Source: Auanema rhodensis
Lineage: Eukaryota; Nematoda; Chromadorea; Rhabditida; Rhabditidae
Length of the DNA: 64,000 nucleotides
Assembly (NCBI GenBank): GCA_964057225.1
Contig: OZ059896.1
Coordinates: 10,292,001 to 10,356,000, forward strand
Direction of reading: 5' to 3'
Of this stretch, positions 41,337-53,795 are shown one piece after another. The notes beneath the pieces were generated by a model that was not told the origin of the DNA, made no database searches, and was given only the letters and a program-made list of their open reading frames with translations. The translations under genes were made by a program, and so were the position numbers. How positions within the stretch are numbered: position 1 is the first letter of the stretch; each line of letters starts with the position of its first letter.

Positions 41337-42231
41337 ATGCTGCTCCGGGTATGCGGACGAACTGTGCAGTGGAGAGCTTTAACTCCAATCCGCGGTCTCG
41401 CTTCTCATGGTCATGGACACGGCCAGGATGCTAACATCGAAAGAAAATCTGATTTGTATAGGTATGCTAATTCATATAATATTTTATTTATATAGTAGAA
41501 AAAAAACAATTGTAGACCTGGTTCCGATTCATACGCCTATGAAAACCCCTGGCCAAAACTTAATGGCGGTCGTCTCGATTGGCTTTTCGGTGATGGATGG
41601 AGAAGACCTTTAGCTAAAGATCAGGGAGCTAAAATGGTTAGACTGCAGAATTTTAACTTTTATAACTTTTATTATAAATTTTCAAAATTTTATATAACAT
41701 CCTTAAACTATATCCATTATTTAATCGTCAAAATAAAACAGTTTCTCACATTGTTTGAAATATTTTATCTAAATTTTATAATGTTCAGAGACGCGAATGG
41801 ATTTGGTTCTCACAAGTAGCACATGATGAACACAAAGATTGGCTGAAATTTCACCAAGTTTGTTTTAACTGTATATGTTATTATTAATTCGCTTAATAGG
41901 TGGCTTTCTTACTCTTCACCGTTCTCACTACATGGTTTACATGTTGGATTATGTTTGCCAGACCTGATTGGTATGCTACTTTTGAAACAAAAGAGTTATA
42001 TATTGGTATTTTTAGGCCTATGGGACGCGAGTGGGCTTTACGTGAGGCACATTTAGAAATAGCTAGAAGAGAAAAGGCTGGATTACCACTTATTAGTCCT
42101 GACTTGGTTCCAAGGTAAAAACTGTTATATTTCTCTTTTTATTATCTATGCTAATCATTTTTTCCAGAGAGCGTGTTGTTGCTACTCTTCCATCTGATGA
42201 GGAGTTGAGAGACTTCGAGGTTCTCATTTAA
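41337..42231 (+). CDS. NDUFB11: Complex I subunit NDUFB11 (ESSS)
   Basis: Accessory single-pass subunit of NADH dehydrogenase in the inner mitochondrial membrane. The N terminus MLLRVCGRTVQWRALTPIRG is a typical targeting peptide, followed by a His/Gly stretch (ASHGHGHGQD). The body has RPGSDSYAYENPWPKLNGG and DWLFGDGWRRPLAKDQGAKM. The membrane segment is VAFLLFTVLTTWFTCWIMFA. The matrix-side end WALREAHLEIARREKAGLPL then ISPDLVPRERV resembles the WSRREAE...ANGLP motif of NDUFB11. About 180-190 residues. The ATG lies four bases after a TTTTAG site, which fits trans-splicing. The call rests on the C-terminal motif, size, membrane segment and synteny. Confidence 0.8.
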
Positions 42232-42418
42232 GTGAACTTGGGTATAGATTTATGTATTGTTGTTTTTTAATCATATAGATTTGATGTCTATGTAGAAACA
42301 AATTACACTGGTTCAAGCTAAATTGTTGTTCATAGGACCTTGTGTATGTTGTGTTTTTAGAATTAGTTGTACAATGACACAATTTCAATACATTTTTGAA
42401 TGTTTTATTAATTCGGTA

Positions 42419-43152
42419 TTAAAAACGCCATGGTTGACGTTTCACTGTGGGAGTCGATTGGTTGATCCTGCTTTTGCTTTGACTACTCTTAAGTCTGGTT
42501 GCTGATGTGCTACGCCACAGACGCTCACCTCGTGGGGCATTCCTATCGAATAATTTTATACAATATACAGACTTGGTTAACTTACTTTTTGTGTTCTAAT
42601 GCTGCTTTCAAGGCATAAATATCAAATGTTTGCATTTCTGGTGAACATAAGCCAATAGGTACCACTTGCTTGTATTGCTCTATGTCTTAAATTCACATAT
42701 ATATATATTTTAAAAATATGATCAAATGTCTTCTCACTGCCTTGGAGTTGGATTGCGCTATATCCACGCTGTATTAGAGCTGATGTAGTGTTACCAGATG
42801 AGTTTCCATATATTATAAGAGTTTTTTCTCGATATTTTCCTTGTGCTATTACTTCTGTTTCAAAGTAATTACGACATAGAAGGCGACGATCATAATGTAA
42901 TGCTTTAATGGTTTGAAGATACGTGAAATATTTTAAAATAAGAATGCTTACCTGAGATTATATGGTGTTTATCGTACTCATCTTTGTCGTTAACATCAAT
43001 TATTACGAAGTCACCTATCGATATTTGTTGTTTTTCATCCCGAAGTATGAGAAATTTGAGCTGAGAATTATGAATATAAGAATAGAATTCAAATAAGTTC
43101 AAACCATTTTGTAAATGTCTATAGCCGGATATGTTTCTTCTGGTAAAATCAT
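42419..43152 (-). CDS. CEP41-like rhodanese-domain protein
   Basis: CEP41 is a ciliary and centrosomal protein needed for tubulin glutamylation. The rhodanese domain reads FVIIDVNDKDEYDKHHIISA, YDRRLLCRNYFETEVIAQ, KTLIIYGNSSGNTTSALIQR and GYSAIQLQG. The spacing is as in CEP41, and the catalytic-cysteine position is occupied by the YGNSSG loop, so it is inactive as a sulfurtransferase. The basic C terminus ends VKRQPWRF, like the short aromatic end of CEP41. The model starts at ATG 43152 (MILPEETYPAIDIYKM). An upstream open frame at 43212-43427 could be a 5' exon, but its donor phase does not match the acceptor here, so it is listed apart. The 3' end is 188 bases from the convergent NDUFB11 gene. 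Confidence 0.7.
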
Positions 43153-43211
43153 TTTAGAAGAAATAAAAAATTAAGTTTAGTCATATTTTTCGTTGAAGAA
43201 TATTAAAATTA

Positions 43212-43427
43212 TTAGATCAGCATCGTGGTAGTCGATATGCAGTATACTTTCGTCAGCGATGAGAAGGCGTTATTCTGAGGAGTTACCATAGCAACGTCCC
43301 CTTTAAGCTCGAGGTGAATAAATGCGGAAGAATTAGAAGGAAATGATGATTTTTGTAAGTATGGGTTATATTTCACCACATTATCTTGTAGCTCATAATG
43401 ACATGTTTGAAGTACATGTTCACTCAA
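43212..43427 (-). CDS. Possible small protein or 5' exon of CEP41-like gene
   Basis: Open frame of 71 codons beginning MSEHVLQTCHYELQDNVVKY. The composition looks coding (NPYLQKSSFPSNSSAFIHLE). It may splice at CTGACGAAA|GTATAC toward the rhodanese gene, but the phase is zero whereas the downstream acceptor needs phase one. It is either a short independent gene, an exon with an unrecognised junction, or chance. No domain is seen. Confidence 0.3.
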   Translation of the reverse strand: MSEHVLQTCHYELQDNVVKYNPYLQKSSFPSNSSAFIHLELKGDVAMVTPQNNAFSSLTKVYCISTTTMLI

Positions 43428-44863
43428 AATAAAGGTTTTTACTACAAATTTATGTATGTGACTGGGTCAATGAGCTCATATTAACAGGTTTATTCATTGT
43501 TTTGGCAATTGGATTTTATCAATAAATTAGTAGAAGAAGCAAGCATAATCCAGTTTTTTAATCAGTAATTCGTGTATGAGAAAATTCAGTGGCATTTCTT
43601 CGTTTTAAAAGCTAATCGTATATTCAGAGAACTGTCGTAATTTGTACTTTTTTTCCGAGTCAAGTTTTCTGCCTTTAATTTTACTTCGTGAAATTGTTAT
43701 AAATATATAAAAATTATAAATTTAAATTATCAAATGAAATAAAATGTTAAATTTAAAACAAAATTTGTTTGAATCATAACTGTGTGTTCATTATTATTAT
43801 ATACATATATGTATGTATATATATATATCTATGTCTGTATGTGTGTGTGTCAATGTTAATAATCACTTCAATTATAAAGCAAAGAAAAAAATGATAGTGA
43901 GGTTATTCGTTCTTTAGTTGGTACAGCACAAAACGAGTTTCTTGCCAATAGTTTTACACCCATGAGAACATGCCTGATCTCGATTAATGTTTCCTTTCAG
44001 TCGATGTCGTCTAGTCGTCTTGTCTTGAATACGCCTTATAAAATCTTCGAACTCTGAACTCTACTAGCAAAATTCTTAACTTTCACATGATTATATATAA
44101 TTGATTACTATACTATGTATTTAACTATTGGTCTTTCATACTAATTTATTTTCATCAACATTAAAGAAGACATGTTATCAGCAAAAAATCGTAGCGTACT
44201 TTTGAACCTTATATAGGAGGAGAGACATTCCAAATATATGATCAGGCGATATTTATTTTTTTGTACCATGACCACAAAATAAAATAATTTTGTTTTCTTT
44301 ATTTCATTTCCATAATCTTTCTATTATATATTGTTTCATAATGTAGTTATATACTTTGTTCTGACAATGCAGATACACGTGCAAACTTGTCTCACAGATG
44401 CGTTTTGGATTCATAGAAAACAAAAAAACATGTTTTGGATACTTATTGCCTGGCCTTGAAACTTACATGTAGATTGCTTAACGGGCCAAGATAAAAATAT
44501 ACAATTTCTTACCTTTTTAAAGTTAAGAATATGTACATGTATGTAGTAGTATATATAAACTGGATTTATGATGTTCTTTACCCGCGAATAGGTTCGCTGT
44601 TTCTGTTGTTTGTTATCTTCAGGTCCTACTAATAGTGGATTGTAGTCTATTTTCTTCTCTTTAACTGATAACAGTCCAAATATCATTTACTCTTTAGTGA
44701 AGCTAGAGTTGCTATTAATCTCTATTACCACAATCATTCAGTACCAAGTATTTAGACATTTTCTTTTATTTTGTTTGTCCTAATCTTTTCTTTCTATTCA
44801 TATATTGACTGTAATTTATATACATATATTAGTAAAGAAGAAGTATTTGTTCTCTGATTGGAT
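43428..44863. other. Intergenic before ABCD transporter
   Basis: AT-rich with a TATGTATATATATATATCTATGT tract near 43805-43850 (kept as description only). The minus-strand frame at 44580-44686 is listed separately. The last few hundred bases should hold the promoter of the ABCD gene. Confidence 0.45.
44580..44686 (-). CDS. Possible orphan coding exon
   Basis: Starts ATG at 44686 and reads MIFGLLSVKEKKIDYNPLLV then GPEDNKQQKQRTYSR, ending at a CGG|GTAAAG donor. A downstream segment at about 44472-44515 could continue it (VRNCIFLSWPVKQST). The composition is more gene-like than the surroundings, but no domain is recognised and the rest of a gene was not found. It might be a 5' exon of the CEP41-like gene about 1.1 kb downstream. 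Confidence 0.25.
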
Positions 44864-47800
44864 ATGTCAGTTCATTCAAAGTTGATAGATATAGCTATTG
44901 ATCCTCAGAAAAGGAGGAGGGTACGATTTTTTGAAATTTCTTTTACGGTTTAAAGAAATTTAATATTATAGGCGCTTCTTGCATGTCTTATAGGAGTTGC
45001 TGGTGCTGCTGTTGCTAATTATGTAGTTTGCTCTAAATGTTCGTTTAATTCAACAAATTTTTAATAATCTAACGTTTTTACTTAGTTCTTCTCATTTAGA
45101 TAAAAATGAATCACGATACTCTTCTCAATCTGAAATTACGGTACAAGAGAAAAAGAGTTCTTCGAAACGGGTTGTTCATCCCGATTTCTTAAAACAATTG
45201 AAATTTCTTTTAAAAATTATGGTTCCTGGAGTCTTTTCTAAAGAAGCTGGAATAATAGGTAAAATATTTAAAAAGAAAAAAGTCGTAACTTTTATTTCCA
45301 AATTATTTCTTTAGGAACACATTCATTTATTCTTATCTGTCGCACATTTCTATCCATTTATGTTGCTGGATTAGAAGCCCGAATAGTTAAAGCAATTGTA
45401 CAAAGAGTATTGAAAAAATTAAAAAAGAAAACTTAAATTAAATTTATAATTACTAGAATATTAACAAGTTTGTATGGCTGCTTTTCACATGGTTGGCTGT
45501 TGCTCTACCAGCTACATTTATAAATAGTATGATTCGATTTTTCGAAAGCTATTTAGGATTAGCATTTCGATCAAAATTAACTCAGTATGCTTATAAACAG
45601 TACTTTTCTGTGAGTATAATATTCAAACAAGGTTATTATTGATGATATTAAGGATCAAACTTACTACGCTGTTTCAAATCTTGATACTCGCTTGCAAAAT
45701 GCCGATCAGTGTCTAACTGAAGATATCACTATGTTCTCTCAAAGTGTTGCTCATTTATATTCTCATTTAACGAAACCAGTACTAGATATTTTATTAATTT
45801 CGTAAGTTTTAAATATTTATATTTTTAAATATATTATAATTCATCATAGTGTTACTCTCATAACATTAGCTCATAAACGCGGAGCTGGTACCAAAGTTAT
45901 AATACCCATGCTGTTAGCATTTATAACTGTATCAGGTACAGCTAGAATTTTGAAAGCTGTATCTCCCAGGTAATTTAAGAAATATGCCTCAGCTTCTTAT
46001 ATTATATTAAACAGATTTGGATCCATGGTAGCTGAAGAAGCGAAACGCAAAGGTTTTCTTCGTTATCTTCATTCGCGCATTATCACTAATTCTGAAGAAA
46101 TAGCATTCTATGGAGGACATGAGGTACTATTGAATGATTGGAATAATAAAAATGCGCACTATTTAAGGCTGAATATAAACAACTATCAAAAGCATATGAT
46201 GATCTTAAAGATCAAACAACAACCATATTTTCCAAAAAGATTTTGTATATAATGGTTGAGCAATTTTTGATGAAATATGTTTGGTCTGGATCTGGAATGA
46301 TAATGATTGCGTTGCCAATTATTTCAGCAGAATATTCAAACAATACTAGTACATAATGATATATATATATGTATTATCTAATCGATTTATTTAGAAGACA
46401 AACGACTAGATGATGAGCCAGACGGTGGAGTGTCTGAAAGAACTCGTGGCTTCACTCAAGCCAAACAGTTACTTTATTCATCAGCTGATGCAACTGAGCG
46501 TTTAATGACATCTTTTAAGGAAGTGCGTTTATACATTTGAACATTTTTGTTGTTTAAAAAATATTTTTATTTGAAGGTAACTGAGTTAGCCGGCTATACA
46601 TCCCGAGTTTATGAAATGTTTAAAGTATTTGATGATGCTAAGAAAGGGTTGTACAAACGTACAATGCTAACAGGTTCTGATGCTCGTGGCGGAAAGAGAG
46701 GAGAACGCTTTGATACATCTCATATCTCAGGTTTTCAAACAGTAAAACAGAGCAGTTCTATATTTTCTTTAGGAATCGTGGAAGATTCAACTGATGATAG
46801 TATTACATTGACAGAAGTACCTATCGTCACTCCTAATGGTGATGTAGTAGTTCAAAAAATGTCAATTTCGGTATATTTATTTGGAATGTTTCAAATATAC
46901 TATTAATCAATTATTTATAGATCACTCCACAAATGCATGTTTTGATAACTGGTCCTAATGGATGTGGTAAGAGTTCCCTATTTCGTATCCTTGGAGGTCT
47001 TTGGCCTGTGTATAGAGGACATCTTCAAAAGCCAAGAACTGACAGGTATATGAGCAATACAATGAATAACAAATAAACTAAAAAATAATATTTAGAATGT
47101 ATTATATACCTCAAAGACCTTATATGACACTAGGAACATTAAGAGATCAAGTATGTTATATAAGAAATCTAAAATAATTAATTAACTTTTGTGTTTTTTT
47201 TTCAGGTCATTTATCCAGACACTATACATCAAATGCATAAAAAAGGATTCACCGATAATCATTTGAAGGATATTCTTTCAATTGTTCATTTATCTCATAT
47301 TGAGAAAAGAGAAGGAGGTATATAACTATGATGTTGAATTCATATAGTATTATAATAATTAAAGGATGGAATGCGCGTAATGATTGGATGGACGTATTAT
47401 CTGGAGGGGAAAAACAACGTATGGGACTTGCTCGTGTATTCTATCATAAGTATTCTACACAGAGATTTTTGATTTTGCAAAACTTTTAATTTTAGGCCAC
47501 AATATGCTCTTTTGGATGAATGTACTTCAGCTGTTTCTATTGATGTTGAAGGAAACATTTATCAAGCTATCAAAGATGCTGGAATCACTCTATTCACTGT
47601 TACACATCGTCCTAGTCTATGGTTTGTTCCGGAAACATTTTGTATTCATAAAATTGTTTTGTTTAGGAAGTTCCATACTCATCTCCTTCAATATGATGGT
47701 GAAGGCGGATATAAGCTTACTAGCTTATCTGAAGCAACTGGTGATATTATGTCCCTAGCGGATGAGAAACGACAGCTTGAAGATAAATTAGAAGAAGTTG

Positions 47801-47926
47801 AACAATGGCAAAAACGATTAAATGAACTCAAAGAAGTAAAAAATTTATAATTTATATATATATCATAACTATATATTATAGATATTAGGAGATGGAACAG
47901 ATGACCATATTGTGGATTCAGAATAA
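44864..47926 (+). CDS. Peroxisomal ABCD half-transporter (PMP70/ALD type)
   Basis: ABCD proteins import fatty acyl-CoAs into peroxisomes as dimers of half-transporters. The N terminus [19 protein letters not shown] is followed by a hydrophobic stretch ([19 protein letters not shown]). The membrane domain includes [20 protein letters not shown] and the EAA-like motif [10 protein letters not shown]. The nucleotide-binding domain is intact: Walker [11 protein letters not shown]-loop region [20 protein letters not shown], signature [18 protein letters not shown], Walker [13 protein letters not shown] and H-loop [10 protein letters not shown]-terminal coiled coil ([20 protein letters not shown]) and an acidic end ([12 protein letters not shown]) follow. 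About 650-700 residues in about 17 exons. Whether it equals pmp-1, -2 or another nematode paralogue is not decided. Confidence 0.92.
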
Positions 47927-48354
47927 ATCTCTTTAGATATACAATTAAGACAGCGTTGACGTTTTTAAGTGAAATCTTCTCTGTGCCATGCATTCTGATG
48001 TCATCCTCGTACCAGATCTAGTCATTTTCTTTTTTTTTGTGTTTCTTGTAATCGGGTAAACTTTCATCATATGCTATTGTATATAGAGCATATATTTATT
48101 TATTTAGATTTTATTATATGAATGTTTTATTATTTATCAATATTAATAGAAGTGAATAAGTTACATATATAATTCAATCTTTATACAATCGAAAGTATCT
48201 TCATCTTTCTCTTTTTCAGATAAAATTAACCCTAGTAAAACATTAAAACAATTTAAAATATCTCTTATAAAATGCAAAGCGTTGTCAATAATGGCGTATA
48301 TATGAATAGAATATATGATAAGAGATCACAATTTTAAATAAAAGACATGAGAAT
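47927..48354. other. Intergenic, convergent 3' ends (ABCD / GPCR)
   Basis: AT-rich spacer of about 430 bases holding two 3' UTRs. No exon, RNA gene or repeat is supported. Confidence 0.5.
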
Positions 48355-51300
48355 TCATAGATGGGTTTGGTTGGTTTCTTCCACTAATTTCATACTCTGC
48401 TCCGATTCCGAGTACATCATAGTTGTTGTTTTATCTTTTGAATGAAGTTGAACTATGTTCTTTTGTTCAGTTACAGCGACTTGGGAACGGCAAACATCAC
48501 ATATAGCACGTGTTCTGCTATTTCCGTTTCTTCTATAAATATTTTAAATAATTCAACAAAGAAATATAATTTTTGACCATTTTTGTCTAATTGCATGATT
48601 TGTTATATACATTTGTATTTATATTGTTCTCCAAAAAAAATGTTAATAAGCATTGATAAACATATGCTGATAGTTAGAGCTTGAAATTAGCATATAAATA
48701 TAGGCATAATTTCATATGCTAATGAACCGACCGAAAAACGATTGTCACTTGTGTTCCTTGTTTTTCAAAGCTTACAGTATTTGTCTAATTTTATCTTTTC
48801 TTTGGTTCATAAATGGACTTACATCGATGGGTTAAGCCTGCTACCGTTTTCTCGACTACTAACCAATGTCACGCTCATGTGATCATCTCCATTTTCTAAT
48901 AACTTCATCTATAATAATAATAATAATAAGTATATATATCATAATTTTGAAGTATAAAGTTTGAAGAAGAAAAATCTTATAAACATACTTGTAATTGTGT
49001 ATTTAGTAAGCCATACAGAATCCAATTAATTGATGTTCCGAAATATGGCATTAAGTGTATAGCAAAAATCATAAATACTACGTAATCATGCGGATTATGA
49101 GGAACATCTAACACAGACATTATAATTGCATAAAGAACTGAGAACCTTAAACGTAGAATTTTAATAAAATTATTTGTTTTTGAATTTTCAAACCAATAAG
49201 GCGTCCAACAAATAAAATAAATAAATGCAATCATTAATGTATAAATTACAATTCGTCTAACTGGGATTGCTGATTTAGGTAAAACTCTATAATAAATAAT
49301 ATAAAATTATAAGAATATTGTATAAATGAAACATACTTGGTATGAGCATATATTTTACTGATTAGTCGTAAATTGAAAAAAACAATTAAGATTAACGGAA
49401 CCATATATGCTAAGACAAACGTGCTATAATAGTAATTATTAAAGTTGATATACAAGATTGATAACATACGAGCATGTGAACCAGTAAAACACATTTGTTG
49501 GAAGCTGATCAGTACACTTGAATACACGAACTCTTGTGACATTATTACTATTAGTCGTTTTAAGTTCATGCAAAACGATTTCTTTTGGAGCTGCATAGAT
49601 CAGCATTGGCAATAATAAGATGAATGATATTAGACAAACACCTATAATATAATATAATAATATATATATATATATATATATAATACTTTATTATTTTATA
49701 ATACAAAAAGCATTTAGCTTAAAATTTTAATTTTTTGGTTTCTTTACAATAGTAAGTATTCTATTATAGATTAGTAGACTTGTTGACTTTTTGGTTTTTT
49801 GGTTTTCAATTAATATAAAGATTTTTCATAAATCTATTTTTGATCATTCTTTAAATAAATTATTATTTACTAATTTTTTAGTATATGTATATATAAATAT
49901 ATAATATTACCCATGATTTTTGTTGAAATTTTGTTAAAACTTTCTAGAATTTAGTTAAATTTGTATTTTCCTAAACATATGTATGTGTACATATATATAT
50001 GAATATGTTCTTATACATATATCAACATTTTGAAGTTGTTCCTCATATAGACAATGCTTAAACTCTTACATGTTATGACAGTCAGAACAAACTTCCGGCT
50101 TCGAAGTCTGTGGTGATGTGGAAGACATACTGCTACATAACGATCAAATGACATTGATGTTATGAGAAAAGTTGAAACTATTCGACCAACACTTCCACAT
50201 ACATGATGTAGCTTACACATCCATGTACCAAATACCCAAAAACCAATCACGCTATCCTATAATATTAATATTTCTTCTAAAATATTTATAAACCGGATAT
50301 TTAATTCAATTTATCATAGGAAAAAAGCAGCTTTGTTAGAATTGCTGTCACCAACCCTCTTAAAATTCGCGTAAAGTTTTGCCAAGTATACTCATGACAC
50401 TCTAAATACAGGACTGGAGGTTTACCTCCTGCTGTATCAAGTGAATTGTAAAATAAGTAGTTTTAGATGGCAAAATTTGGTGGCAGCAAAAGGCAAAAAG
50501 TTCAAAAAACTAACTATTATAGCAGGTGGTAAGCTCAAGCTGACTAAAAAGTCGCATATACATAATGCTGCAATATATAGAATGGCATTATCACCCGATC
50601 GTTTGGATCTATCTGATATTCCTGCAATAAAAAACATAATTAAGATTCACAATATAAAATAAAACATACGTTTTCTTTCTTGCATTACACCGCGTATTAT
50701 AGTTAATATTGAAGCATTGCCACATACTCCAACAATAAAACACAGGATAAAGACTGTTACAACAACTAAAACCCTTGGTTGAAGATCCTATAAGAAGAGA
50801 TTTGCAGCAAGGGTATGTGAACGAAACATTTGAAATTTGAAATAAAAATATAATTATAATAATCTTGTTAAGATATATACTATTTTTATACTTATCTATA
50901 TTTGAAACAGAGACTATATTATTTTGCTAGAATCTTGATAAGTATTGTCTCCATGATTGATGATGTAGTTCGTTAGGACATATACTGCCAATCAGAATTT
51001 AGGATTGAATAGACTTGAATGAAAAGCAGCAGGTCTTGGGAAAAAAAGCAAAATACAAAGTTAGATATTACGGAATTATGAGAGAGAAAAATAAAATGAA
51101 GGAATGAAGTTATGAATGCCAGCGATATATAAATATAGGAAAAAGAAAAAACAAGAAGGAGCATAGTTCCTAGTTCCAACACATATCAGAACACGCACTT
51201 TTTTGTTTTCACGTCAACAAAACAACAATAAGCATAAATAGAAGATACTAGCTTATAATATATAAATACTTTCTGTCCGTTATTGCTTTTTTTCTTTCTT

Positions 51301-51377
51301 TTTTAAAGACAATGAATAAGAAATATTTGAAAGATAGCGTTTTTGAGTATGTTTTTAAAGATTTATAAGATATATGT

Positions 51378-51408
<31 letters not shown>

Positions 51409-52926
51409 AGGAAAATCATGTCATTTACTTGTCTTAGAAGCTATCATGTGAAAGAGCTTTACTCATAATAGTTAATCTTTCCTCTACTTCTATTAACCTT
51501 GATAAAACATTTAAAGTTTCCATTTATTCATGAGTAAATCACGATAGCTTCAGGCTGTTTCTATTTATAAGTACATTTTTAAAACAAAAATTAATAATTA
51601 TATTAAATTTAATTTGAAAACCAATTAAAATCTATATTTTCTAATTGTCTATATCTCAATAACTGTCTTATATTCTAAACAATATACAGTTATTTCGAAA
51701 TTCTTCATTTGTCTATATCGACTAACAAAAAGCAATCTAATTCAGCCAATAATTAAAGGTTGGATTATGCACACAATAGGATTTCCGATTTCTCAAATCA
51801 CCCTCTCTATTCATCATCAGTTCTGGCAAAACAATAGTAATAATAATTCAAAGTCATATAAAATTGGCAAAGATTCCAAAAAAGAATATAATGAAACTTC
51901 AAAAAGTAAAGTTGCATCTAAATAACTTAATATGCATTAATAAAACAATATAATTCATATATTAAATACATATGTTATAGTAGATTATGAAGTATTTTAA
52001 ATTAAAAAGAAAAATTAATTTTATAGTTAATTATATTAATTATATAAAATATTATATTAATTACCTGTATAGGAGGATATACATTACGAACTTGATAAAC
52101 CTCTCCACTTGGCTGCATACACCTATAATAAATATTATTTTATATATTCTTTGTTAGAAAAGATAAAACGATTCATTAGCTATTTCATTTCCTGTTCATC
52201 TTTAAGATATGCTTTCTATTGTAATATTTACAGAATTAATTTCTTTGTTGGTACTTTGTTTTCAAAGAAATATGGTTTGTTTGTTTCTTTTCTTTTCTCA
52301 AAAAAAAAAAAAAAAAAAACAAGAAGGACATGAGTATGTTGATATCTTGACAAGTTGTTGTTATTTAATTGAGAAAAAGTATGGGATAATAAAATCCAGG
52401 AAGTTTAGAAGCATCATTTATCAAATGACACGATTCAATAATCAAGTTTGAACTATTTTGCACATCGTAAGTTCATCGTTTTGTTTTTTAACTTGAAAAC
52501 GTTTTTGTTCAAATTTCTCAACTAGAAAAAAGAGCTAAGATTAAATTTAAGGTAAAAAAAGTATTCAAAAAAGAACACTACATCTAATTAGTACGCTAGA
52601 AGATTGTCTATTCTTCAATTCAATTTTCAAAATTTTCACAAAAAAAAAAAACTTCATTTTTAACGTGTGTTGTTTCCAACAAAGCAACGTGTGTTGTTTC
52701 CAACAAAGTTGTGAATATGTATGTATGTACGTTCAATAATACATGCTCAAATGCGAGGAAAAAGTAGATCTACTAGTTACAAATTATATGTGAAGGATGT
52801 TACAAGATGTATGTAAAGAAAACATTTTGGTATAAGAAAATCTTTAATAACTTACTCAAGAATTCCATCTGGTGGATATCCCTTCGCTCCTTTACAATTA
52901 TCCATCTCAATAGGAGTCATAGACAT
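48355..52926 (-). CDS. Rhodopsin-family peptide-type GPCR
   Basis: Seven-helix receptor. The N terminus (MSMTPIEMDNCKGAKGYPPD; CMQPSGEVYQVRNVYPPIQ) precedes TM1 VVTVFILCFIVGVCGNASIL with the GN motif. TM2 is YIAALCICDFLVSLSLPPAI. TM3 starts with MCKLHHVCGSVGRIVSTFLI and ends SFDRYVAVCLP (DRY). TM4 starts at KFVLTVITCK. TM5 has FVLAYMVPLILIVFFNLRLI. TM6 has FICWTPYW (CWxP). TM7 is GTSINWILYGLLNTQLQ, with NWILYG in place of NPxxY. The cytoplasmic tail is Ser/Thr/Met-rich. The CWTPYW and AVCLP motifs point to neuropeptide receptors of the somatostatin/allatostatin type, ligand unknown. Two large introns (about 1.3 kb and 0.7 kb) are unlike the small introns elsewhere. The ATG follows an acceptor at about 52953. 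Confidence 0.8.
52301..52319. repeat. Poly-A tract in GPCR intron
   Basis: Run of about 19 A on the plus strand inside the second large intron of the receptor gene. Two overlapping plus-strand open frames across it are artefacts. Confidence 0.85.
52662..52709. repeat. 24-bp direct tandem duplication in GPCR intron
   Basis: Two adjacent copies of a 24-base unit beginning AACGTGTGTTGTTTCCAACA, with identical sequence except the last base. The unit contains the inverted element TGTTG...CAACA. Confidence 0.9.
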
Positions 52927-53726
52927 CCTATTCCTTGATAGAAATGGGTAACTGAAAATATTCCAAAAAATATTTATATTTAAAATAAATTTCATAAAAA
53001 ATATGTATATAAATAAATGAGAATAAAAAATATCTCTATTTAACTATTTTTAATTTAAAAAACGCATATTTTGCTAAATTAAGGAAGTGCCATTTACATG
53101 TGTATTGTGGCTATTCATGAGATACACAAGTTTAAGAAAATCCTTGTATACTAAACGAAACGTAAAACCTTGTTAATCATTTACTATATAAATAAAAAGA
53201 AAAAAAAATATATAAAAGAAATAAGGAGAATTTATATGTTTTCTTCTCAAGAACTATACTTTACAACAATAAGTCAAAGTAATATCATATAATACAATTG
53301 TCGTCAGTCAGGAAACTTGATATGTATGGTAGCAATTTGAAATAGTTTATGTACTATATGTAGGTGTAGAAGCATAGATATATATACTACTAACTATATA
53401 AGATTAAAATGAATTCTAATTAATCCATAGACTTTTGATTATAATATTACAATAGATAAAATTTTGCTTAGAGAAGAATAAGAAGAAATTTTTTTATAAA
53501 ATTGAATAAAAAATTTTCTAAATAAATTTTTGAAACTTTTTTCCGAACAGCAAAAAAAAAAAACTACGAAGGAGGAAAATGAAAATGAAGAAATCTCCGC
53601 CCGTTTACTTACCCCGCCTTGTCAGATGAGTGCCAGCAAGCAAAAAAAATATAAAGAGAGGGTAAGAGATAGAGAGCTAGATAGGCAGAAAAGAGGAGAT
53701 AAAAGGAGAGAAGAATGAGAAGGATA

Positions 53727-53742
53727 TATACATATATATATA

Positions 53743-53794
<52 letters not shown>

Positions 53795-53795
53795 C
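53727..53795. repeat. (TA)n microsatellite
   Basis: About 69 bases of TA repeats with two TTTA interruptions. Antisense open frames over it give runs of Tyr/Ile and are discarded. Confidence 0.95.

Noticed and set aside
43800..43850. TA/TG-rich tract as a CRISPR-like or regulatory array
   Set aside because: Simple-sequence microsatellite without unique spacers, in eukaryotic DNA.
52109..52451. Two plus-strand frames in the GPCR intron
   Set aside because: Antisense to the receptor gene and crossing a poly-A run; hydrophobic by composition only.
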